From the NCBI GenBank assembly GCA_002305545.1, contig DBRG01000018.1:21950-85476 (forward strand): 63,527 bases of DNA, given 5' to 3'. A model generated the notes under the pieces. That model made no database searches. It was not told the DNA's origin and saw only the letters and a list, made by a program, of their open reading frames with translations. The DNA comes from Bacteroidales bacterium UBA1374. Its GTDB lineage: Bacteria > Bacteroidota > Bacteroidia > Bacteroidales > UBA932. The stretch's first letter is position 1, and each line of letters opens with the position of its first letter. Position numbers and translations under genes: made by a program. Shown here one piece after another: positions 34,323 through 43,080 of the stretch.

Positions 34323-34814
34323 ATGACTTATAGAAACACCTTACACGCAGGAGACCTCCAGGAGCTGGCCGTAGTCATGGAATCTACCGGTTTGTTTTAT
34401 GATTTTGAAATCCTTGTAGCCCTGGAAGTACTGGAAGCGTTCATTGAACGTGGCGAGGCTTCCGGTTATTACTGCCTGGTTGCAGAGCAGGACAATCATT
34501 GCGTGGGATATGCCGTGTTCGGACCTACTCCATGCACCCGTTCCGGCTGGGATATTTATTGGATGGCCGTAAGCAAGGACCTTCAGGGCAAGGGATTGGG
34601 ATCTGAAATGATGTCCAGGGTTGAAAAGACGATTACAACGCAGGGAGGCACCCAAATATGGATAGAAACCTCGGGAAGAAAAGATTATGTGCCGACCAGG
34701 GATTTTTATAACAAGCATGGTTATGTGATCATGGCTGAATTGCCAGACTTCTATGCCCCGGGAGACAGCAAGGTTATTTACGGGAAAAAAGTTTATATTT
34801 GCAATAAAGATTGA
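34323..34814 (+). CDS. GNAT-family N-acetyltransferase
   Basis: A 163-residue acyltransferase of the GNAT fold. The acetyl-CoA pyrophosphate loop is seen as VSKDLQGKGLGSEMMSRVE (QGKGLG), preceded by the beta-4 strand DIYWMAV and followed by IWIETSGRKDYVPTRDFYNKHGYV. It is the third gene of the ATP-grasp operon, so its substrate is probably the ligase product or precursor. The -7 box of the next gene is embedded in its 3' end. Confidence 0.87.
   Translation: MTYRNTLHAGDLQELAVVMESTGLFYDFEILVALEVLEAFIERGEASGYYCLVAEQDNHCVGYAVFGPTPCTRSGWDIYWMAVSKDLQGKGLGSEMMSRVEKTITTQGGTQIWIETSGRKDYVPTRDFYNKHGYVIMAELPDFYAPGDSKVIYGKKVYICNKD
34794..34801 (+). promoter_or_regulatory. -7 element ahead of the FMN reductase gene
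   Basis: TATATTTG lies inside the last codons of the GNAT gene, 35 bp before the reductase ATG. It suggests the reductase can be transcribed independently of the ligase operon. Confidence 0.5.
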
Positions 34815-34836
34815 TTAACAACTTTTTAGCAGATAT

Positions 34837-35400
34837 ATGGACATCAAAGAAAGAAAAAGCATAGCCGTACTTGTGGGCAGCCTGAGGAAAGCATCCCTGA
34901 ACAGAAAACTGGCTGTTGTTATGGAAGAACTGGCCCCCGATTCAATGGACCTCGAATTGGTGGAGATTGGTAATCTGCCTCTGTATAACGAAGACCTGGA
35001 TGAGGACCCCCCAGTGGAGTGGACAGAATTCAGGGATAAAATTGCAAAAGCAGACGGTCTCCTTCTGATTACCCCGGAATACAACCGTTCCACATCTGCC
35101 GTCATGAAAAATGCCATAGACGTGGGATCTAGGCCTTACATGAAGAATGTATGGAGCAACAAGCCAGCCGCTGTGATCTCCCTTTCACCGGGAGCTATCG
35201 GGGGGTTTGGTGCCAATCACCACCTCAGGCAATCCCTTGTCTGTGTCAATTCTTTAGTCATGGCCCAGCCTGAAATGTACATCGGATCGGCCGGAGACCT
35301 GTTTGATGAAAACGGGAAACTGACTGACAAAAAAATGGAAGATTTGATCCACAAATTCTTCCGTTCCTTCAACCGCTGGCTATCCCATTTTATGGAGTAG
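34837..35400 (+). CDS. NADPH-dependent FMN reductase family protein
   Basis: A 187-residue flavodoxin-fold oxidoreductase. The phosphate loop is GSLRKASLNRKL and the second FMN segment is TPEYNRSTSAVMKNAID. PGAIGGFGANHHLRQSL follows, as in the chromate/quinone reductase group. The reductant would be NAD(P)H and the acceptor a quinone, azo dye or metal. It sits 22 bp after the GNAT gene but has its own -7 box. The stop overlaps the convergent patatin gene by 21 bp. Confidence 0.9.
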   Translation: MDIKERKSIAVLVGSLRKASLNRKLAVVMEELAPDSMDLELVEIGNLPLYNEDLDEDPPVEWTEFRDKIAKADGLLLITPEYNRSTSAVMKNAIDVGSRPYMKNVWSNKPAAVISLSPGAIGGFGANHHLRQSLVCVNSLVMAQPEMYIGSAGDLFDENGKLTDKKMEDLIHKFFRSFNRWLSHFME

Positions 35401-36147
35401 CCTCAATGCCCTGGCATTGTATCCCAGGTTGAACATCTCTTCCCTGTGTTTGAAATCATAGGTGCTGTATCCTGCCATTTCAACATCTTGTATGACCGTA
35501 TCTGCAAGGCCCAGATCGTATGAGGCGCCTGCATTGAACAACATGGTTACACAACGTTCAGCTATGTGCTTCATGGACCGGGAATATTCCACCTCTTTTT
35601 CGGTAACAGGGAAAAGATTGACAGCCAGAACCTTTTTACACTCCCTACGAATAACAGAAACCGGCACGTTCCTGATAACACCCCCGTCAACATAATGCTT
35701 TCCCTGTATTTTGACCGGGGGAAATACAACTGGAACGCTACAGGAAGCAATGATGGCGTCTATGAGCGATCCGCTATCAAAGACTACTTCCTTTCCGGAT
35801 TCCAGGCAGGTGGCAACTATTTTCAGTGGGATCTCCAACTCTTCGAAGGTCTTTGCTTTTAAAGTCTTTTCCAGAATCAGCCTTACAGGTTTTGAATCGG
35901 TCAGATATTCCTTTGGGATCCTGGGTGCGAGAAAATCCTTCAATGTTAACACATTAAAGGCATCCAGCATACTCCCGGTGGAAAGTCCCTGTGCATACAT
36001 GGCGGCCACGATAGCCCCCACGCTTGTACCTGCAACAATTTGGGGTTTGTATCCCAATTCTAAAAGACGTTTTAGGACCCCGGCATGATAATAGCCCCTG
36101 GTGCCACCACCACCAAAGGCTATTCCAAGTTCATATTTCTTATTCAT
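35380..36147 (-). CDS. Patatin-like phospholipase (RssA-type)
   Basis: A 255-residue lipid acyl hydrolase. The oxyanion loop is GGGGTRG (about 12-18), the nucleophile motif is GTSVG (about 40-44) and the Asp of the Ser-Asp dyad lies in DGGVIRNVPV. There is no signal peptide, so it probably acts on the inner face of the membrane. It lies 11 bp downstream of the outer-membrane barrel gene on the same strand and could be the last gene of that operon. Confidence 0.9.
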   Translation of the reverse strand: MNKKYELGIAFGGGGTRGYYHAGVLKRLLELGYKPQIVAGTSVGAIVAAMYAQGLSTGSMLDAFNVLTLKDFLAPRIPKEYLTDSKPVRLILEKTLKAKTFEELEIPLKIVATCLESGKEVVFDSGSLIDAIIASCSVPVVFPPVKIQGKHYVDGGVIRNVPVSVIRRECKKVLAVNLFPVTEKEVEYSRSMKHIAERCVTMLFNAGASYDLGLADTVIQDVEMAGYSTYDFKHREEMFNLGYNARALRLLHKMG

Positions 36148-36158
36148 CTACAATCCTT

Positions 36159-38633
36159 TTAAGGCAATGTTCCCGTTGTACCGGTAGATAATCCTCCTGA
36201 AGTATCTACACGGGAGGCTTCTTCCAGGTCTCCTACTTTCCTGGAACGTGCTGCTTTCCCCTGTCCAAACCGGATGCTCAGGCTCAAACGTATCTTCTGA
36301 AGGTTGATAGTCTGATCTATCGCGTAGTCAATGTTATCGTCCGATTTGTACACCAGGTTGTTATCAAAGGTACCAAAAATATCATTCACATTAATGCTGA
36401 GCGTTGCCTTGTTGTCCATGAAGTTCTTCTTGATTCCTCCGTTCATCATGAAAATGGGCTTGACCGTGAAATAGCCATAGGGGACCTTGCCCTGGTATAC
36501 GCCCATAAACTCGATCTTCCAATCTTTTGGCAACAGGAATGTCAGTTGGCCCTGCACACTGCTTAGTACACCATTGTTAATGAATTGTCCGTTCTGCCCA
36601 TTCGCGGGATTTGCGGAATTGCCCATATAGACACAAACCCCGCTAACGGTGAAGTATAACCATTTGGTTACAGGCAATTCACTCACAGACAATACGCCGC
36701 CCGTCATATACTGGTTACCGAAATTTTCCCACAGCAGTATTTTGGTACCTGTCTCATCGTAGTAGGGATTCTGCATGATCAGGTTCCTGGTATTGGAATA
36801 GATAAGAGTCATGTTGTAATGGTTCTTGAAGGTGACACTCAGTGCCAGCTGCCGGGACAACTGGGGATCCAGATCGGGGTTCCCTTCTACATAAGAATTG
36901 GCATCAATATAGTTGCGGAAAGGATTCAGCTGGCTAAAAGATGGTCTGCCAATACGGCTGGTATATGAAAGGTTAAGGCGCCAGTTGGCAGATGGATTGT
37001 ACCCTACAAAAACAGTTGGAAACACATTGAAATAATTCTTGGTTGTCACCTTCTTTGTTGTTTTCCAGTCACCCAGGGCATACGTGTATTCACCACGCAA
37101 TCCCATCTTAAGCGTCCATTTGCTTCCCAGCATCCTGCCCACCGATGCATAAGCAGCTGCAATATGTTCGGTATACAAAAATTCATTGGACATATTGGTG
37201 TTTGGAATCCAGCCGCCTGTAAGCGAATCTTCCCGGAACAGGTCGTTATTCGTCTGGGTCATGGCCCATTTGAGCCCGGCTTCCAGCATCCCTGTTTTCC
37301 AGAACGATTGCTGGTAATCAATCTTTCCTGAAACCAGGTTGATGAATTGCTGGCTGTTCTGACGGAATATTTCATTGAATCCAAAGCCTGACACAATGCT
37401 GTTATTCTGATAGTTGCCCGACATTATATCATAATAGGCATAATCTGCATTGAAAGTAAGTTCCTGTGACTTTTCCTCGTTGAACACCCCGGTATAATTG
37501 ACGTTGGCGGTCACATTATCGTAACTGGTATTCGTCCTGATGATGCTATTCATGCTGCTGATCAGATTACCGTTGAGTTTGGTTGTAGTCAGGTTATCAT
37601 CCCCGTAGTTATCCTGTGACTGGCCACGGAACATGGTGGTCACGATAAAACCTACCGTGTTCTTTTTGTTCAGGAAAATATCGTTGGCCAGCTTTACCGT
37701 GTGGCTTTGCGAACCGATCAGAAAATCGGAATGTGAGATTTGTTCAAAACTAGTGGCGTCCCCAATGATCGTGCGCGTATCCAGCTGTACTCCAATGTTA
37801 TCGTAGCGGCCGCTGTAATTGAGCATGGTGTTGGTCTTATCGGTGCGCAGGTTCATGTTCAGTCCTCCACCGGCTTCCTGCTCATAGCGCTTGTGCTTCA
37901 TCCCCCCATAGTAGCCATTGGCTGTTCCGCTGAATCCCTTGAGCAGGTTTTTCTTCATCTTGATATTGATGATGCCTCCGCTTCCTTCTGCATCATATTT
38001 TGCCGAAGGGTGTGCCATGAGTTCAATCTTGTCAATGGTGGTACCGTCCGTGGAACGAAGGAGCGCTTCGAGCTCCAGTCCGCTCAGGTAGGACGGACGT
38101 CCGTCAATCCAGACACTGACCGCCTGGCCGTTGAGCTTCACATTCCCGTCCATGTCAATGGTAACTCCGGGGGCTTTGCGCAATACTTCAAGGGCATTGC
38201 TCCCTTCTGTGGAGACCGCTTCGGCCACATTCATGACAATTTTGTCGATCTTTTGCTCAATGACCGGGACTCTTGCAGTGATAACGGCTGTTTCAAGTGT
38301 CTGCACATCTTCTTCCATCTCTATGAACCCGACATCTGTCTGTGCAGAGGTTAGTTCAATCTTCCTTGATTGCTCCTTGTATCCTATAAAAGTCGCAACA
38401 AGCTGGTATAATCCGTAAGGTATTCCTTCCAACGTGAAAGCACCGTCTGATCCGGCTGTCGCAGCCGTAATGACTGAATTAGAGCTGTCCCTGACGGCCA
38501 GCGTTGCATAGGAAAGAGGACTGCGTGTTTCCTTGTCAATAACAATCCCTTTGATAGCTGATGTGTTGCGTGCTGCAAAAAGATTTCCTGTAGCCAGAAC
38601 GAGAAACACTAAAAGTGTTGACAGATATTTCAT
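36159..38633 (-). CDS. Outer-membrane beta-barrel protein with carboxypeptidase-like and plug domains (TonB-receptor-like)
   Basis: An 824-residue protein. It has a signal peptide (MKYLSTLLVFLVLATGNLFA), a carboxypeptidase-regulatory-like domain (IKGIVIDKETRSPLSYATLAVRDSSN, about 27-110), a plug-like domain (about 120-220, with VLRKAPGVTIDMDGNVKLNG) and a long barrel of alternating strands to the end. It belongs to the outer_membrane_beta-barrel group rather than classical SusC; no SusD partner is present. It is the last overlapping gene after the ABC exporter and GntR regulator, so it may be an efflux- or repair-linked envelope protein. Confidence 0.88.
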   Translation of the reverse strand: MKYLSTLLVFLVLATGNLFAARNTSAIKGIVIDKETRSPLSYATLAVRDSSNSVITAATAGSDGAFTLEGIPYGLYQLVATFIGYKEQSRKIELTSAQTDVGFIEMEEDVQTLETAVITARVPVIEQKIDKIVMNVAEAVSTEGSNALEVLRKAPGVTIDMDGNVKLNGQAVSVWIDGRPSYLSGLELEALLRSTDGTTIDKIELMAHPSAKYDAEGSGGIINIKMKKNLLKGFSGTANGYYGGMKHKRYEQEAGGGLNMNLRTDKTNTMLNYSGRYDNIGVQLDTRTIIGDATSFEQISHSDFLIGSQSHTVKLANDIFLNKKNTVGFIVTTMFRGQSQDNYGDDNLTTTKLNGNLISSMNSIIRTNTSYDNVTANVNYTGVFNEEKSQELTFNADYAYYDIMSGNYQNNSIVSGFGFNEIFRQNSQQFINLVSGKIDYQQSFWKTGMLEAGLKWAMTQTNNDLFREDSLTGGWIPNTNMSNEFLYTEHIAAAYASVGRMLGSKWTLKMGLRGEYTYALGDWKTTKKVTTKNYFNVFPTVFVGYNPSANWRLNLSYTSRIGRPSFSQLNPFRNYIDANSYVEGNPDLDPQLSRQLALSVTFKNHYNMTLIYSNTRNLIMQNPYYDETGTKILLWENFGNQYMTGGVLSVSELPVTKWLYFTVSGVCVYMGNSANPANGQNGQFINNGVLSSVQGQLTFLLPKDWKIEFMGVYQGKVPYGYFTVKPIFMMNGGIKKNFMDNKATLSINVNDIFGTFDNNLVYKSDDNIDYAIDQTINLQKIRLSLSIRFGQGKAARSRKVGDLEEASRVDTSGGLSTGTTGTLP

Positions 38634-38989
38634 TTTGTTTGTTTGTTATACTGATCCTGAATTTCTTTAAAAGGTATGGAAAGCAGATCAATTCGTTTGA
38701 AAAACACAGGAAGTTCTTCCTGCAAAAATTGTTCCTTAAGGGCTGTCATGATTTCATGACGCGCTCCCGGCGCAACAAAAAAGCCAATGCCTCTTTTGTT
38801 GTAGATGATTTCCTTTTGCTGCAAATAGTCATAGGTTCTGGCCACCGTGTTGGGATTCACTCCCAAAGTTGCTCCAAGTTCCCTGACTGACGGCATCCTG
38901 TCCTCTGCCTCCCACTTCCCGCTCAGAATTCTCTCGCACAAAGATTCGGCAATTTGCAGATATATGGCCTGATTTTCTTTAAATTCCAT
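38630..38989 (-). CDS. GntR-family transcriptional regulator (YtrA-like)
   Basis: A 119-residue regulator with an N-terminal winged helix (YLQIAESLCERILSGKWEAEDRMPSVRELGATLGVNPNTVARTYDYLQ) and a short helical C-terminal part without an effector domain, the layout of the YtrA subfamily. These typically repress ABC-transporter operons they belong to. Start at ATG 38989; a TTG three codons upstream overlaps the permease stop. The stop overlaps the barrel gene start (ATGA). The operator at 40641-40662 is the likely autoregulatory site. Confidence 0.92.
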   Translation of the reverse strand: MEFKENQAIYLQIAESLCERILSGKWEAEDRMPSVRELGATLGVNPNTVARTYDYLQQKEIIYNKRGIGFFVAPGARHEIMTALKEQFLQEELPVFFKRIDLLSIPFKEIQDQYNKQTK

Positions 38990-38994
38990 AAGAA

Positions 38995-39801
38995 TCAATA
39001 TTTTGTTGTTTTAATAAGACGGTATACACCTACCCAGCACGTGGCCGTGATCAGTCCAGTAACAGAATATGCAATAATGATTATGTTCCTGATAAGGGGA
39101 ATATGCCTGTACGTGCTATTGAAAGTACTATAGCTTAATATGTCCCAGTTGTCAATTTCCTTGGGAAACTCAGCCAGAATGGAGTCGGCAAACCTTTCAA
39201 TGTTTTCAAGCCCAATGGCGCGGAAAACAAGAAGCATTACCAGGCCAAGAAGGAAGCCAATCCCTATAAGGCTTATAAACGTTCTTGCAACTTTCTGTCT
39301 TTTGAAAACCATATTGCCAAGGATGAAAATCGATTGTAAAAAGAACAACTCTATGAGCTCTTCTCCAAAAAGGCGTGCTGTCTCATAGTTCAGCAGAAAT
39401 CCCTCCATACGGGAAGGAACAATAAGGTACAGGAGCATATCGGCTGCAAAAAGGCCAGCCGTAATTAGTATTGAAGTGCAGAGAAAATTAATGACAAACA
39501 TGCTGAGTGTTTTCTCCAGCGCAGAAACAGGCAGCATTGCATAACACAATCCTTTTCTTGTGTGGTTTACGTTTCCGTGAAGTTTGGACGGGGCAAAAAT
39601 GATGGTTATCATAACGTATATCATTATCACGGTCATCCTTGTAAAAGGTGAGATAGAGACTCCGAGCATCATTAGAAGCAGAAGCAAGAACAAATATCCC
39701 CCTATCATACTTATAATGGTCAGTCCGTATTTTCCCGGCAATTCCCGGAATTCCTTACAGACAAATGCGTAAAAGCGTTTTATATTAAACAGGTTGCTCA
39801 T
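38995..39801 (-). CDS. ABC exporter membrane subunit
   Basis: A 268-residue membrane protein with about six hydrophobic segments (for example MIGGYLFLLLLLMMLGVSI, VIMIYVMITIIFA, LLGLVMLLVF and IIIIAYSVTGLITATCW). No specific family motif is recognisable; the call rests on topology and on the 4-bp overlap with the ABC ATPase. Partner in export of an unknown compound. Confidence 0.8.
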   Translation of the reverse strand: MSNLFNIKRFYAFVCKEFRELPGKYGLTIISMIGGYLFLLLLLMMLGVSISPFTRMTVIMIYVMITIIFAPSKLHGNVNHTRKGLCYAMLPVSALEKTLSMFVINFLCTSILITAGLFAADMLLYLIVPSRMEGFLLNYETARLFGEELIELFFLQSIFILGNMVFKRQKVARTFISLIGIGFLLGLVMLLVFRAIGLENIERFADSILAEFPKEIDNWDILSYSTFNSTYRHIPLIRNIIIIAYSVTGLITATCWVGVYRLIKTTKY

Positions 39802-40634
39802 ATTGTTGTCGTGTTAAAATGTTCCTTAAACCATTCTTTATGCATTAAAACGGCATTAAACAAAGTCTCCAGATTGACTTTTGTGTCAATGCCGGCCGTA
39901 TTAGCCTTAACCAGGGAATAACCAAGCGGGGTTTCTTCACAATAGAGCGCGTCATCCTGCTTATCGGCAGCATTGATGAAACATACTTTTTGGGCAATTT
40001 CCTCAATGGATGCATGCAACAGGACATCCTTGCGGTCGAGAATTATGATAGGATCTATCAGGTTTTCAAGATCCCGCACCTGGTGTGTTGAAATGACAAT
40101 CAACCGACCCTCATTGATCTGTCCGGAAACGATACTGCGAAAAACTGTCTTGGATGGAATATCCATCCCGTTGCTGGGTTCGTCCAGGAGCAGTATTTTG
40201 GTATTGAGGGCAAGCGCGTAAGATACGTATGCTTTTTTCAGCTGTCCGGCAGAAAGGTCTCTGAATCGTTTTTCCGGGTCTACTTCAAAACGGTCCAGCA
40301 ATTCATAAAAATACTCTTTGTCATAAGACGGGTAGAACGACCCGTTGTTCTGTGCAAAATGGGCAACTGTTCCCAGCGGGCACGCCGGTTCTTCGGGCAG
40401 GAAATAAATGTCCTGAAGAAAATCGGGCTTCCTTTTATAGGGATGGCAGCCGTTCACCGTACAGGTTTCCTGATCACTTTTGAGCAAACCGGACATTAGT
40501 TTAAGCAATGTGGTCTTCCCTACTCCATTTTGTCCCAACAGGCCGTATATGTTGCCTATAGACAATGAAAGAGACAGATCCCGAAAGACGTTATTCTTTG
40601 AATAACTGAAAGATAGGTTTTTGATTTGAATCAT
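39798..40634 (-). CDS. ABC transporter ATP-binding protein
   Basis: A 278-residue ATPase. Walker A is GQNGVGKTTLLK, the signature is LSAGQLKKAYVSYALA (LSAGQ rather than LSGGQ), Walker B is ILLLDEPSNGMD and the switch His is in VISTHQVRDLE. It has an extra ~60-residue C-terminal domain after the NBD. It is the first gene of the GntR-controlled operon, 30 bp downstream of the -7 box. Confidence 0.94.
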   Translation of the reverse strand: MIQIKNLSFSYSKNNVFRDLSLSLSIGNIYGLLGQNGVGKTTLLKLMSGLLKSDQETCTVNGCHPYKRKPDFLQDIYFLPEEPACPLGTVAHFAQNNGSFYPSYDKEYFYELLDRFEVDPEKRFRDLSAGQLKKAYVSYALALNTKILLLDEPSNGMDIPSKTVFRSIVSGQINEGRLIVISTHQVRDLENLIDPIIILDRKDVLLHASIEEIAQKVCFINAADKQDDALYCEETPLGYSLVKANTAGIDTKVNLETLFNAVLMHKEWFKEHFNTTTI

Positions 40635-40640
40635 TATTTA

Positions 40641-40662
40641 GTGTATTAGTTCATTAGTACAC
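40641..40662 (-). promoter_or_regulatory. Palindromic operator for the GntR regulator
   Basis: A 22-bp inverted repeat with half-sites GTGTACTAATG and GTGTATTAGTT (each read 5'-3' on opposite strands). It lies just downstream of the -7 element and would cover the transcription start, between promoter and first ATG. The GTGTA...TACAC ends and spacing resemble YtrA-family sites, so repression by the operon's own GntR protein is inferred. Confidence 0.7.
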
Positions 40663-40664
40663 TG

Positions 40665-40694
40665 CAAATGTAAACATGTTTTTCAATATTCAAA
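40665..40694 (-). promoter_or_regulatory. Promoter of the ABC/GntR/barrel operon
   Basis: Minus strand: TTTG (40694-40691), 18 bases, TACATTTG (40672-40665). A near-perfect consensus, spacing one base short of 19, directly next to the palindromic operator. Confidence 0.75.
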
Positions 40695-40729
40695 AAAATT
40701 TCAATTTTTTATCAAATGTGCCCTTTTGC

Positions 40730-40737
40730 TATATTTG
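40730..40737 (+). promoter_or_regulatory. -7 element of the ftsE promoter
   Basis: TATATTTG lies 15 bp before the ftsE ATG at 40753. An in-frame TTG upstream overlaps it and is not used. The short leader is in line with other genes of this window. Confidence 0.55.
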
Positions 40738-40752
40738 TATAAAATAAGCAAT

Positions 40753-41460
40753 ATGTCTATTATAAGGCTTTCCGGTGTAGATGTGATAAAGGATTCCAAC
40801 TTGATCCTGCAGGGGGTTGACCTTACCCTGGAAAAAGGTGATTTCATATACCTGGTAGGCCGTGTAGGAACAGGAAAAACTTCGCTGATCAAAACTCTGA
40901 TAGGCGAATTCCCGCTGAAAAAAGGAGAAGCGGAAGTAGCCGGTTTCAACCTGTTAAAATTGAAAAGAAGACAAATACCTTATTTAAGAAGAAAAATAGG
41001 TGTCGTTTTTCAAGACTTCCAATTACTCCAGGACCGATCTGCCTATGACAACCTGGAATTTGTTCTCCGGTCTACCGGATGGAAAAATAAAAAGGACATG
41101 CAGCAGCGTATTGAGCAGGCACTGGAAAGCGTGGGAATGCTGCATAAAAAACACAAGATGCCACATCAGCTCTCCGGCGGTGAACAGCAGCGTGTTGCCA
41201 TTGGCCGCGCCATTCTCAACAATCCGGAGATTATTTTAGCAGATGAACCTACCGGGAACCTGGACAGTGACACGCAGCAGGAAATCATGCAGCTTTTCAT
41301 GGAAATCCATGAAAAACAGCAGCCTGCCATGATGGTGGTAACGCACAACCTGAGCTTGCTGCAACGCTATCCTGGCAGGATATTCCGGTGTGAGGCCGGT
41401 AAATGCACACAAGTTGCCGACCGCCGTGAAATTGATCTTTCAGGCTTTATGGAATCATGA
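40753..41460 (+). CDS. ftsE: Cell-division ATP-binding protein FtsE
   Basis: A 235-residue ABC ATPase. Walker A is GRVGTGKTSLIK, the Q-loop VVFQDFQLLQDRSAYDNLEF, the signature LSGGEQQRVAIGRAI and Walker B ILADEPTGNLD. The DFQLLQDRSAYDN segment and overall text fit FtsE, which with FtsX regulates septal peptidoglycan hydrolysis. No ftsX is adjacent, so another small ABC ATPase (LolD type) remains possible. It overlaps nth by 4 bp. Confidence 0.85.
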   Translation: MSIIRLSGVDVIKDSNLILQGVDLTLEKGDFIYLVGRVGTGKTSLIKTLIGEFPLKKGEAEVAGFNLLKLKRRQIPYLRRKIGVVFQDFQLLQDRSAYDNLEFVLRSTGWKNKKDMQQRIEQALESVGMLHKKHKMPHQLSGGEQQRVAIGRAILNNPEIILADEPTGNLDSDTQQEIMQLFMEIHEKQQPAMMVVTHNLSLLQRYPGRIFRCEAGKCTQVADRREIDLSGFMES

Positions 41461-42098
41461 AAAAGAAACAGGAAGTTCAGAACATCATCTCCTGGTTCAG
41501 CACCCATATGGAGGACCCCAGATCAGAATTGCAATACAGAGATCCATACAGCCTGTTGGTGGCCGTGATCCTCTCGGCGCAATGCACAGACCAGCGTGTG
41601 AACATGACAACCCCTGCCCTTTTGGAGCGTTTCCCTACTGTGGTAGACATGGCAACTGCAAGAGCGGAAGATATTTTTCCTTATATCCGCTCCATAACTT
41701 ATCCTAACAACAAGGCACAACACCTGGCCGGAATGGCCCGCAGTGTCATGGAACATTTTGATGGGAAAATACCTTCCGACCCCGCAGACCTTCAGAAATT
41801 GCCGGGTGTAGGCAGAAAAACCGCCCATGTGATCGCATCTGTTGCGTTTGGTAAAGAGGTTATTGCGGTGGATACGCACGTATTCCGGATTTCTCACAGG
41901 CTGGGATTGTCTGACGGGAAAACCCCTTTGTCTGTGGAAAACGACCTGAACCATCATTTTCCGCCTGAACTCAGGGCAAGGGCTCACCATTGGCTGATCC
42001 TTCACGGGAGGTACGTATGCACAGCCAGAAAACCGAAATGCACAACCTGCGGTCTTGCTCCCTGGTGCGACACTTACAAAAAACAAAATCCTCAATGA
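41457..42098 (+). CDS. nth: Endonuclease III
   Basis: A 213-residue DNA glycosylase/AP lyase for oxidised pyrimidines. The helix-hairpin-helix is KLPGVGRKTAHVI with the catalytic Lys after GVGR, and the catalytic Asp lies in AVDTHVFRI. The [4Fe-4S] ligands are spaced CTARKPKCTTCGLAPWC, the classic C-x6-C-x2-C-x5-C set. The stop codon overlaps the recombinase ATG. Confidence 0.97.
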   Translation: MKKKQEVQNIISWFSTHMEDPRSELQYRDPYSLLVAVILSAQCTDQRVNMTTPALLERFPTVVDMATARAEDIFPYIRSITYPNNKAQHLAGMARSVMEHFDGKIPSDPADLQKLPGVGRKTAHVIASVAFGKEVIAVDTHVFRISHRLGLSDGKTPLSVENDLNHHFPPELRARAHHWLILHGRYVCTARKPKCTTCGLAPWCDTYKKQNPQ

Positions 42099-43027
42099 AA
42101 CCGTTAACCGGGATGGACCCGGAATGGAATGAAGCAGTCGGTGATTTTCTTATGTACCTGCGCCTGGAAAGGTCACTGTCCGAAAATACGAGGAAGGCAT
42201 ACCTCCAGGACATAACACGCTTCCATAAACAGTTGCAGGAAGCAGCTCCTGGAGGGGCAGTACCACCACGGCTTTCAAATATCACTGCAAAACATATAGA
42301 AACCTTTCTTGCTGTGGTAACCAGGTCGGGATCTTCTGCCAGAACCCAGGCAAGGATCCTATCGGGGCTTAATGCTTTTTTTCGCTTTCTCGCCATGGAG
42401 AAACGCATAGCTTCCAATCCCTGTTCTTCTATAGAAACCCCGAAAACGGGCAGACATTTACCTGTTGTGCTGTCTGTGCAGGAAATTGAAATGCTGCTGG
42501 AATCGTTTGACCTGAGTATCCCGGAAGGACATCGTAACAAAGCCATAGTTGAAGTGCTCTACGGATGTGGTCTGCGCGTGAGTGAACTGACAGAACTGAA
42601 ATTTTCCCAGATGTTCGCACAACAAGGTTTTATCCGCGTACTCGGCAAAGGAAACAAGCAAAGGCTGGTCCCGATCGGATCCCATGCGCTCATGGCACTG
42701 GAACTGTACTATCCCTGGAGAAATTCACTGAATATTCGTTCCGCCCATGAAGACTATGTGTTCCTGAACCACTACGGCAGGCCGCTTTCCCGCAACATGG
42801 TGTTCCATATGGTCCGTCAGCAGGCAGAGAAAGCCGGCCTGAAAAAGACCATTTCCCCACATACCTTCCGTCATTCCTTTGCCACCCACCTGATTGAAAA
42901 CGGTGCAGACCTGCGTGTGGTTCAGGAAATGCTGGGCCACAGCAGTATTCTGACCACCGAAATCTATACACATCTTGATACGGCATTCTGGCAACAAACG
43001 GTCCTGAGTCACCATCCTCGGCCATAA
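42095..43027 (+). CDS. Tyrosine recombinase XerC/XerD
   Basis: A 310-residue site-specific recombinase, probably acting on chromosome dimers at dif. The N-terminal SAM-like core-binding domain spans about 8-110. Catalytic residues are Arg in YGCGLRVSELTEL, Lys in LGKGNKQRLVPIG, His-x-x-Arg in HTFRHSFATHL, His in MLGHSSILTTEIYTH and Tyr in IYTHLDT. The start at 42095 overlaps the nth stop (ATGA); a longer frame would run over the Fe-S end of nth. XerC versus XerD cannot be told from sequence alone. Confidence 0.92.
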   Translation: MKPLTGMDPEWNEAVGDFLMYLRLERSLSENTRKAYLQDITRFHKQLQEAAPGGAVPPRLSNITAKHIETFLAVVTRSGSSARTQARILSGLNAFFRFLAMEKRIASNPCSSIETPKTGRHLPVVLSVQEIEMLLESFDLSIPEGHRNKAIVEVLYGCGLRVSELTELKFSQMFAQQGFIRVLGKGNKQRLVPIGSHALMALELYYPWRNSLNIRSAHEDYVFLNHYGRPLSRNMVFHMVRQQAEKAGLKKTISPHTFRHSFATHLIENGADLRVVQEMLGHSSILTTEIYTHLDTAFWQQTVLSHHPRP

Positions 43028-43052
43028 TATCGGTATGATTCTTTAAAAACAG

Positions 43053-43060
43053 TATATTTG
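43053..43060 (+). promoter_or_regulatory. -7 element of the TPR/barrel operon
   Basis: TATATTTG, exact TAnnTTTG, 20 bp before the ATG at 43081. No matching -33. Confidence 0.55.
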
Positions 43061-43080
43061 CCATATAATCATACTTCAAA

